Below are positions 1-5,606 of a stretch of DNA of 9,903 nt, piece after piece; the first letter of the stretch is position 1, and each line of letters opens with the position of its first letter. The notes under the pieces were generated by a model. It did no database searches and was not told where the DNA came from. It saw only the letters and a program-made list of their open reading frames with translations. This stretch comes from an uncultured Enterococcus sp. Its GTDB lineage: Bacteria; Bacillota; Bacilli; Lactobacillales; Enterococcaceae. The position numbers and the translations under genes are program-made. The stretch lies in the NCBI GenBank assembly GCA_946409145.1, contig CAMJVA010000043.1:1-9903 (forward strand). The letters run 5' to 3'.

Positions 1-7
1 TCCATTG

Positions 8-41
8 GTGACTGGAGTTCAGACGTGTGCTCTTCCGATCT
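8..41 (+). other. Illumina adapter contamination at contig end
   Basis: These 34 bases match the Illumina multiplexing (read 2 / index side) adapter from memory, beginning GTGACTGGAGTTC and ending GCTCTTCCGATCT. Bases 1-7 would correspond to the end of the primer stem plus index in the standard layout, though I cannot assign an index. Genomic sequence resumes at 42, exactly where the adapter should end, and from there the reading frame is good P-type ATPase. The adapter happens to supply a GTG codon at 27 in frame with the pump, so gene callers may predict a false start there. The first 41 bases should be regarded as non-biological. Confidence 0.97.
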
Positions 42-866
42 GTCGTTGCTATGACTGGAGACGGTGTCAACGATGCTCCAGCACTTAAAGCGGCTGATAT
101 TGGTATTGGAATGGGAATTACTGGAACTGAAGTATCAAAAGGTGCTTCTGATATGGTCCTTGCTGATGATAACTTCTCAACGATTGTTGTCGCCGTTGAA
201 GAAGGTCGGAAAGTATTCTCTAATATTCAAAAAACTATTCAATATTTACTTTCTGCTAACTTAGGGGAAGTGTTAACCTTATTTATTGCCACAATGCTTG
301 GTTGGGATACTTTACTTCCAGTTCATTTATTATGGATTAACCTTGTAACAGATACTTTCCCTGCGATTGCTTTAGGGCTAGAACCAGCGGAAAAAGATGT
401 TATGAAACATTCTCCTCGAGGAAGAGAATCTAATTTCTTCTCTGGCGGCGTCTTTTCCAGTGTGATTTATCAAGGGATTTTACAAGGGGTCTTAGCCTTA
501 TTCATTTACCAAATGGCTTTAAGTTTCCCAGCTCACACAGGTTATGAAGCGATTCATGCAGATGCTTTAACCATGACTTTTGCTACCTTAGGCTTAATTC
601 AATTGTTCCATGCCTTTAACGTGAAAAGTATTCACCAATCTATTTTTCAAGTGGGACCATTTAAAAATAAAACATTCAACTGGGCAATCTTATTATCAGC
701 AGTGCTTTTAGGCGCTACTATTGTGATTCCTGGATTTAATGATTTATTTAGAGTCGCTCACTTAGATTTATATCAATGGGTAAAAGTATTCGCTACAGCT
801 TTTGCCATTATTCCAATTGTTGAAATTGTGAAATTCATTCAACGAAAAATGGGAAAAACGAACTAA
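42..866 (+). CDS. P-type calcium-transporting ATPase, C-terminal 274 residues (5' truncated)
   Basis: This is the C-terminal part of a P2-type ATPase that exports Ca2+ using ATP at the cell membrane. The visible part opens with the hinge motif TGDGVNDAPALK, followed by the segment that leads into M5. M5 contains SANLGEV and M6 contains LLWINLVTDTFPAIALG; the Asn, Glu, Asn, Thr and Asp there align with the Ca2+ ligands of SERCA (N768, E771, N796, T799, D800). Four further hydrophobic segments (M7-M10) follow, with a short basic tail ending in MGKTN. Full-length relatives have roughly 880-900 residues, so about 600 residues (actuator domain, phosphorylation site DKTGT, nucleotide domain) lie off the contig. 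The first five residues of the open frame from GTG 27 are adapter-encoded. The family is clear; the Ca2+ specificity is inferred from the M5/M6 residues. Confidence 0.93.
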   Translation, partial: VVAMTGDGVNDAPALKAADIGIGMGITGTEVSKGASDMVLADDNFSTIVVAVEEGRKVFSNIQKTIQYLLSANLGEVLTLFIATMLGWDTLLPVHLLWINLVTDTFPAIALGLEPAEKDVMKHSPRGRESNFFSGGVFSSVIYQGILQGVLALFIYQMALSFPAHTGYEAIHADALTMTFATLGLIQLFHAFNVKSIHQSIFQVGPFKNKTFNWAILLSAVLLGATIVIPGFNDLFRVAHLDLYQWVKVFATAFAIIPIVEIVKFIQRKMGKTN

Positions 867-943
867 GAGTTAGTTTAAAAGATTGTGCTAAAAGTTATTA
901 GCTTCCATAAATAAGGAGTTAATTTTTACCCAAGGTTGATTAA

Positions 944-987
944 GATTTAAGGGAATGGGATATTCTTACATCCCATTCCCTTAAATG
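944..987. other. Perfect 16-bp inverted repeat (hairpin) between pump gene and next ORF
   Basis: Arm 945-960 (ATTTAAGGGAATGGGA) is exactly complementary to 971-986 (TCCCATTCCCTTAAAT), around a 10-base loop; one more T-A pair can close inside it. It should fold very stably in RNA from either strand. No T-tract follows on either strand, so it is not a textbook intrinsic terminator, although it sits where the pump transcript should end. It ends 10 bases before the Shine-Dalgarno sequence of the next gene, so it could also affect that gene's translation or be a dispersed intergenic repeat. The rest of 867-1010 holds only two minor A/T-rich palindromes (861-875 and 887-902). Confidence 0.85.
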
Positions 988-1010
988 ATACATATTAAGA
1001 AGGTGAAAAA

Positions 1011-1328
1011 TTGTTTAACGAAGAAGAGTTTTTAAGTGTGGGTCTGCACGTGGTAGAACTAGCTCCTGATTTTCAAAACGAAACACTTTATTACCGAATT
1101 TTTTTAAAAGAACTACCTCAATTAACAGGAGAAGGATTTTCTAAAAGAGAAGCCTATACTAAATTAACACAAAATTATCTAAACTATCGCAATGAACTGG
1201 TTTTAGAAAGTGATGACAACCAGGATCATCCTGAAACAACGACGATGTTGTCTTTAGAACAACTTTTACATTATTACGATGGGGAAACCTTTGATGGCTT
1301 TAAAATTTTTGACCAAACAGAAGAATAA
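1011..1328 (+). CDS. Small acidic protein of unknown function, weak HicB-like N-terminal region
   Basis: I do not recognise this 105-residue soluble, acidic protein with certainty. The TTG start is supported by a good ribosome binding site, AAGAAGGTG at 997-1005, five bases upstream. Residues 26-60 (strand YYRIFLKELP, then LTGEGFSKREAYTKL and a helix ending YLNYR) recall the strand-turn-helix core of HicB-type antitoxins and related small domains: a beta strand, an ELP.L.GEG turn and a helix with evenly spaced Leu/Tyr. A poorly conserved-looking acidic linker (65-77) follows, then a second short segment rich in aromatics (80-101). There is no HicA-like partner next to it, and no catalytic motif. 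It is bounded by the 945-986 hairpin and the 1339-1386 terminator, so it is probably a single-gene unit. The HicB resemblance is by eye only. Confidence 0.75.
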   Translation: MFNEEEFLSVGLHVVELAPDFQNETLYYRIFLKELPQLTGEGFSKREAYTKLTQNYLNYRNELVLESDDNQDHPETTTMLSLEQLLHYYDGETFDGFKIFDQTEE

Positions 1329-1338
1329 ATTAATGAGT

Positions 1339-1386
1339 AAAAATTAGATCAAGGAGAAATTTCAGTCCTTGGTCTAATTTTTTTTT
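1339..1386 (+). terminator. Rho-independent terminator after the 105-residue ORF
   Basis: Arm 1341-1355 (AAATTAGATCAAGGA) pairs with 1366-1380 (TCCTTGGTCTAATTT) with a single G-T pair, around a 10-base loop. A run of nine T follows (1378-1386), and two upstream A can extend the stem. It is oriented for the + strand, 12 bases after the stop codon. Confidence 0.93.
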
Positions 1387-1387
1387 C

Positions 1388-1401
1388 AACAAAATTTTGT
1401 T
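1388..1401. repeat. 14-bp perfect palindrome upstream of VanZ-like gene
   Basis: AACAAAATTTTGTT is a perfect palindrome in the 24 bases between the T-tract of the preceding terminator and the ribosome binding site (AAAGAGGTGA, 1411-1420) of the VanZ-like gene. No convincing -35/-10 pair fits in this gap, so the palindrome may be an operator, an RNA element or simply chance in A/T-rich DNA. Confidence 0.5.
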
Positions 1402-1424
1402 ATTCTTTTTAAAGAGGTGATAAA

Positions 1425-1970
1425 ATGCTAAGTTTTATTTTATTAAGTATCTTTATTTTAGGGTGGCTTTTTATAAGGCGAAAAGAGAGTTCTTGGACAT
1501 ATAAAATAGTTGGAATCTTCTTTTTGGTTTATTTATTTTTGGCTTTAGGAGAAATTATTGGTTTTCCAACTTTTTCTCAGTGGAAAATGATGGTAGAAAA
1601 TTCCGGGAGTATTTTTTCACCTAAATTAGAATTGTCTTTTTTTAGTCATTTAAAAGATCGCTCTAATTTTTTAAATATTATTTTTTTCTTGCCAGTGGGT
1701 CTTTTTCTCCCTATCTTGTGGACACGGTTTAAAAAGTTTCTTCCGACTGTTTTTTATGGCTTTCTTTTTTCATTGTTTATTGAATGTAGTCAGTTATTTA
1801 CCTTGTATCGAGTTTCTGATGTGAATGATTTAGTAATGAATACCTTAGGAACCATTGGAGGCTGGGTGATTTGGAAAATAATTTTTTCTCATTTTTTCAA
1901 ACAAACGGCTGAAGAAAATCAAGACTTTATTATTTTTCCTTTCATCATAGCTTTCATCTGCTTTATTTAA
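1425..1970 (+). CDS. VanZ-like family membrane protein
   Basis: This 181-residue integral membrane protein belongs to the VanZ-like family. Its founding member gives low-level teicoplanin resistance in enterococci by an unsettled mechanism, but most members are chromosomal proteins of unknown role. Hydrophobic segments lie at about 1-17, 27-46, 84-100, 105-124, 137-155 and 167-181. The family signature is visible: N84...F88.P90.G92 in the third segment, E120 and Q123 at the end of the fourth, then R129..D132..D135...N139..G142..G145. The ATG has a Shine-Dalgarno sequence AAAGAGGTGA four bases upstream. It stands alone between two terminators and is not in a van cluster, so a glycopeptide resistance role cannot be inferred. 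The protein ends directly after its last hydrophobic segment. Confidence 0.88.
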   Translation: MLSFILLSIFILGWLFIRRKESSWTYKIVGIFFLVYLFLALGEIIGFPTFSQWKMMVENSGSIFSPKLELSFFSHLKDRSNFLNIIFFLPVGLFLPILWTRFKKFLPTVFYGFLFSLFIECSQLFTLYRVSDVNDLVMNTLGTIGGWVIWKIIFSHFFKQTAEENQDFIIFPFIIAFICFI

Positions 1971-2004
1971 AGAGCTTGGGATAGATGTCCCAAGCTCTTT
2001 TTTT
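1969..2004 (+). terminator. Rho-independent terminator overlapping the VanZ-like stop codon
   Basis: Arm 1969-1981 (AAAGAGCTTGGGA) is a perfect complement of 1988-2000 (TCCCAAGCTCTTT), around a 6-base loop, followed by T's to 2004. The stem begins on the last two bases of the TAA stop codon, so the gene ends with almost no 3' untranslated spacer. Confidence 0.95.
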
Positions 2005-2095
2005 CGTTGGAAAATTGCATAGTCATAGGTAAGTTGGATTATTTTTATTTAGGTGTTTTTGAAAGTCTCTTCTTGAAACTTTTTAAATTAGGAAT

Positions 2096-2134
2096 AAGAA
2101 AGTTATCTTCTTTCTTTTAGCTTTGCGCTATAAT
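2096..2134 (+). promoter_or_regulatory. Probable promoter and inverted repeat for the symporter-glucosidase operon
   Basis: A consensus -10 box TATAAT lies at 2129-2134, 32 bases before the symporter ATG. No good -35 is present at 17 bp (TCTTCT at 2106-2111), which suggests a weak or activator-dependent promoter. A perfect 7-bp inverted repeat, AAGAAAG (2096-2102) and CTTTCTT (2110-2116), covers the -35 position and is a candidate operator. A TTGAAA direct repeat with 14-base period lies further upstream (2059-2064 and 2073-2078). I found no cre site in 2005-2166. The -10 is a direct observation; the operator is inference. Confidence 0.55.
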
Positions 2135-2166
2135 AAAGACTAGTAGAGGGAGAAAGTAGGGAAGAT

Positions 2167-3549
2167 ATGTTAGAAAAAAATCAGCAACAACAGCTTAAAA
2201 ATCGGTATTTCTTTGGCTTAGGGACGTTAGGTCGAGATGCTAGTTACACTATGGTTAGTATGTATTTAATGTTTTACTTAACAGATATTTTAAATGTTTC
2301 TACTAAAATGATGGGGCTTGTGACCATGGCATTTATGGTGACTAGAATTTTTGATGCTGTCAACGATCCTTTTATGGGAATTATTGTTGACAATACTAAA
2401 AGTTCTTTTGGAAAATTCAAACCTTGGATTTTCTTTGGCTCAATTGCTGCTAGTTTGTTTACAGTATTACTTTTTACAGATTTTCATTTAAGTGGCACTG
2501 CTTTTTTAGTGACGTTTTTGCTGATTTATTTGTTATGGGAAATAAGTTATACCGCTAATGATATTGCTTTTTGGGGAATGCTTCCTGCTTTAAGTCAAGA
2601 CCAAAAAGAAAGAGAACGAATTGGTGGTGTGGCTAGAATTTGTGCGAACATTGGTATGTTTGCTATGGTTGTAGGCATTGTTCCTTTGACTAATTTTATT
2701 GGAGAAAAAGTCGGTAGCATGGTAAAAGCTTACCAAATTTTAGCGTTGATTGCTGTGGCTGTGATGCTCTTTTTCCAAATGCTAATGCTCTCACAAGTGA
2801 AAGAGAAAACCTTAGCACCTCAACAAAAAGCCACTCATGTGAAAGATATGGTGGAAGTGATTTTTAAAAACGACCAACTTTTATGGATTACTATTTCCAT
2901 GACTTTATTTATGATTGGTTATACAACCACCACTAGTTTTGGCTTATATTATTTTAAATATATTTTTGGAAATGAAAGTATGTATGCTATTTTTGCTTTA
3001 GTTTTAGGAGTTTCACAAATTACTTCTTTAGTAGCTTTTCCTCACTTGTCCAATCATTTTTCACGAAAAAAATTATATTTAATTGCGACAATTTTAGTAG
3101 TTGTGGGTTATCTTTTATTCTTTTTAGCTCCAACTAATACCATGATTTTTATTGGTCTTGCTGGGGTATTAATTTTTGTGGGACAAGCGGCCATTCAATT
3201 AATGATGTTAATGTTTATTACTGATACAGTGGAGTATGGTCAGTGGAAATTTGGGCGACGAAATGAAAGTGTGACCTTATCACTACAAGCGTTTATTAAT
3301 AAATTAGGGGCGGCTGTAGCCAGTGGAATTGTAGGGCTGACCCTAATTATTTCTGGGATGAAAGAGGCTAATAGTGCTTTAGAAATGACGCCTCAAGGAA
3401 TTATTATCTTTAAATTTTTCATGATGATTTTACCTTTAATCTGCATCTTATTAGGATATGTTGTGTATCATTTTAAATATAAAATTGATGCTAAATATTA
3501 CCAAGAATTAGTTGAAAAAATAAAGGAGCGGGAAAGTCATGCTGAGTAA
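2167..3549 (+). CDS. GPH-family (MelB-like) sugar:cation symporter
   Basis: This 460-residue, 12-segment transporter belongs to the glycoside-pentoside-hexuronide:cation symporter family of the major facilitator superfamily. It should import a glycoside with Na+ or H+ across the cell membrane. By eye it aligns with E. coli MelB through the key charged residues: D24 (GRD, MelB D19), D63 and D67 in DAVNDPFMG (MelB D55 and D59, cation site), D132 in NDIAFW (MelB D124), and K379 in INKLGAA (MelB K377). The family loop D.T.S.FGKFKPW follows at about 75-87. The ribosome binding site is modest (GAGGGAGAAAG then AGGGA, 2146-2162). The 3' end overlaps the glucosidase start by 11 bases, so the two are co-translated. 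It has no C-terminal PTS IIA domain, unlike LacS. The substrate is inferred from the partner enzyme to be an alpha-glucoside such as an isomalto-oligosaccharide. Confidence 0.92.
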   Translation: MLEKNQQQQLKNRYFFGLGTLGRDASYTMVSMYLMFYLTDILNVSTKMMGLVTMAFMVTRIFDAVNDPFMGIIVDNTKSSFGKFKPWIFFGSIAASLFTVLLFTDFHLSGTAFLVTFLLIYLLWEISYTANDIAFWGMLPALSQDQKERERIGGVARICANIGMFAMVVGIVPLTNFIGEKVGSMVKAYQILALIAVAVMLFFQMLMLSQVKEKTLAPQQKATHVKDMVEVIFKNDQLLWITISMTLFMIGYTTTTSFGLYYFKYIFGNESMYAIFALVLGVSQITSLVAFPHLSNHFSRKKLYLIATILVVVGYLLFFLAPTNTMIFIGLAGVLIFVGQAAIQLMMLMFITDTVEYGQWKFGRRNESVTLSLQAFINKLGAAVASGIVGLTLIISGMKEANSALEMTPQGIIIFKFFMMILPLICILLGYVVYHFKYKIDAKYYQELVEKIKERESHAE

Positions 3550-5422
3550 AAAAGCCAAAGTGAAAGAGTTATATGCTAATCCAGTGGGAAAAGATGTTTT
3601 AGATAAAGTTTTACTACAAGTGGGCATATCTAAAAAATGGTTGCTAAACCCTCTAGTGGGAAATTTATCTTTAGAAAGAATTGAAAAAATGAGTTTTGGC
3701 AAGCTTCCAGAAAGTTTTTTTCAAAAAATTTTAAAACTACTCAATAGTGAAAAAGATCTTCCAAAAAATGATGACACTCCTTTAAAAGAAACTTGGTGGA
3801 AAGAAGCGGTTTTTTATCAAATTTATCCGCGGAGTTTTAAAGATAGTAATGGGGATGGGGTGGGTGATTTAAGAGGAATTATTGAAAAACTCGATTACTT
3901 AAAAAACTTAGGGATTACTGCTTTATGGTTATCACCGATTTATGAATCTCCCAATGATGATAATGGTTACGATATTTCTGATTATCAAAAGATTATGAAA
4001 GAATTTGGCACCATGGAAGACTTTGAGTTACTTTTAGTTGAACTGAAAAAAAGAAATATGAAAATCATTATGGATTTAGTCGTGAATCATACTTCTGATG
4101 AACATCCTTGGTTTAAAAAAGCTTTAGCTGGAGATAAAAAATATCAAGATTACTATATTTTAAAAGACGGTTCAAAAAACCAAGTACCTAATAATTGGAA
4201 ATCCTTTTTTTCAGGGTCTGCTTGGAAATATTTCCCTGAAATTAATAAATGGGGACTCCATTTATTTTCCAAAAAACAAATGGATTTAAATTGGGAAAAT
4301 GAAAATGTTAGAAAAGAAGTTTCCCAAATGGTGTCTTGGTGGCTAGACAAAGGAGTAGATGGTTTTCGTCTTGATGTGATTAATTATATTTCCAAAAATC
4401 CTGGGCTAGTAAATGGGGATGAGTTTGTCGGAAATCTCATGGAATTTACGGGGATTGAAGAATATTATTATGGACCACGTCTTCATGAATATTTAAGAGA
4501 ATTACGGGAAAATGCTTTTAGTAAATATCAAGCCTTTTCAGTGGGAGAAACTCCTGGAATTGGACAAGAAATGGCCAAATTATTAACGGGAGACTACCGA
4601 AAAGAATTAGATATGGTCTTTAATTTTGATCAATTAGAAACTCCAGGTCACGTGCGTTTTGACGATTACTTATACGATTTAAACTTTTTGAAAACCTATT
4701 TAATGGACTATCAAGAAAATTTTGGCAATCACTATTGGATGAGTTTATTTTATGAAAATCATGATAATCCTCGCATGATTTCAAAAGTAAATCCTGCTCC
4801 TGAATACCGGGACCTTTTAGGAAAATTATTAGGAATGATTCAACTGACTTTAAAAGGTACGCCATTTATTTTTCAAGGGCAAGAATTAGGCTTGATTAAT
4901 CAAGATTTTAAAGAAATAACGGACTTTAGAGATGTGGAATCTCTGAATAAATATCAAGAACTACTTGAAAGTGGGCAATCTTCTTTAGAAGCGTTGAAAA
5001 CTATTTTAGCTGGAAGTCGTGATCATGCAAGAGTCCCTATGCCTTGGGATAATACTAAACATGCAGGGTTCACCACTGGCACCCCGTGGATTTTAAGAGA
5101 CGAAGATTACTTAAAATATAATGCAAGAAGTGAAATTAAAGACTCTAGCTCTGTTTGGCATTTTTATCAACAATTGATTACTTTAAGAAAAGAAAACAAA
5201 ACCCTAGTCTATGGAGAGATTCACTTTTTACATGAAAAACGAAAAAATTATTTTTCTTATTTAAGAAAAAATGGAAAAGATGAATTTTTAGTTGAAATTA
5301 ATTTAGGAACCACTCCTTTAAAAAGTGAACCTTATTTATTAGAACATTTAATTTTAAGTAATTATGATCAGCCAAAATTTCAACAATTAGCTCCTTATGA
5401 AGCGCGCTTATATAAAATATAA
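3539..5422 (+). CDS. GH13 alpha-glucosidase (oligo-1,6-glucosidase type) with N-terminal extension
   Basis: A 627-residue cytoplasmic glycoside hydrolase family 13 enzyme; no signal peptide. The TIM-barrel starts near W86 (VFYQIYPRSF) and holds a Ca2+-type loop DSNGDGVGD (102-110), region I DLVVNH (179-184), the nucleophile D279 in GFRLDV, the acid/base E337 in VGETPG, and the stabiliser D409 in ENHDNP. Val280 directly after the nucleophile is the known marker of alpha-1,6 specificity (oligo-1,6- and dextran glucosidases) as against Ala/Thr in maltases, so isomaltose-type sugars are the likely substrate. A C-terminal beta domain ends the protein. Standard enzymes have about 550-560 residues; here residues 1-85 form an additional, mostly helical region (for example DVLDKVLLQVG and NPLVGNLSLERI). 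The start has AAAGGAG at 3522-3528, and the gene overlaps the symporter. The family is sure; the bond specificity is likely. Confidence 0.93.
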   Translation: MLSKKAKVKELYANPVGKDVLDKVLLQVGISKKWLLNPLVGNLSLERIEKMSFGKLPESFFQKILKLLNSEKDLPKNDDTPLKETWWKEAVFYQIYPRSFKDSNGDGVGDLRGIIEKLDYLKNLGITALWLSPIYESPNDDNGYDISDYQKIMKEFGTMEDFELLLVELKKRNMKIIMDLVVNHTSDEHPWFKKALAGDKKYQDYYILKDGSKNQVPNNWKSFFSGSAWKYFPEINKWGLHLFSKKQMDLNWENENVRKEVSQMVSWWLDKGVDGFRLDVINYISKNPGLVNGDEFVGNLMEFTGIEEYYYGPRLHEYLRELRENAFSKYQAFSVGETPGIGQEMAKLLTGDYRKELDMVFNFDQLETPGHVRFDDYLYDLNFLKTYLMDYQENFGNHYWMSLFYENHDNPRMISKVNPAPEYRDLLGKLLGMIQLTLKGTPFIFQGQELGLINQDFKEITDFRDVESLNKYQELLESGQSSLEALKTILAGSRDHARVPMPWDNTKHAGFTTGTPWILRDEDYLKYNARSEIKDSSSVWHFYQQLITLRKENKTLVYGEIHFLHEKRKNYFSYLRKNGKDEFLVEINLGTTPLKSEPYLLEHLILSNYDQPKFQQLAPYEARLYKI

Positions 5423-5430
5423 ACTTAGAT

Positions 5431-5492
5431 CCTCGCTAAAAGTAGCTTGTAAAAAAATTTTTACAAAGGCACTTTTAGTGAGGGGCTTTTTT
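5431..5492 (+). terminator. Rho-independent terminator of the sugar operon
   Basis: A long two-part hairpin: CCTCGCTAAAAGT (5431-5443) pairs with ACTTTTAGTGAGG (5471-5483) with one G-T pair. An inner stem, TTGTAAAAA against TTTTTACAA (5447-5466), sits inside, and six T follow (5487-5492). It begins eight bases after the glucosidase stop codon. Bases 5493-5565 hold nothing I can interpret. Confidence 0.92.
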
Positions 5493-5565
5493 AAATTTAC
5501 AGACATTATGTAATTTTAATTGAAAAGTACGATCTTTATTAGTGTTTTTCTTTTTTTATCAAGAC

Positions 5566-5598
5566 AAAAAAACGAGAGAGCAGGGGGCTCTCTCGTTT
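5566..5598 (-). terminator. Rho-independent terminator of the YfcC-family gene
   Basis: A perfect 12-bp stem, AAACGAGAGAGC (5570-5581) against GCTCTCTCGTTT (5587-5598), with a 5-base loop. On the minus strand it is followed by a run of seven T (complement of 5566-5572). It lies eight bases beyond the minus-strand stop codon, so the orientation is clear. Confidence 0.95.
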
Positions 5599-5606
5599 AA
5601 TGTTTT

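Noticed and set aside
27..41. GTG at 27 as the start of a complete 279-residue protein
   Set aside because: These bases belong to the adapter; the pump frame is simply truncated at 42.
64..264. 66-residue ORF inside the calcium pump in another frame
   Set aside because: It overlaps a strongly conserved P-type ATPase frame and has no ribosome binding site.
1425..1970. Teicoplanin resistance gene vanZ
   Set aside because: Only the VanZ-like family signature is present; no vanA-type cluster or transposon is nearby and the family is widespread with unknown roles.
3508..4865. Minus-strand ORFs of 64-81 residues opposite the symporter and glucosidase
   Set aside because: They lie fully within well-recognised conserved genes, have no family resemblance and arise from low-GC codon bias.
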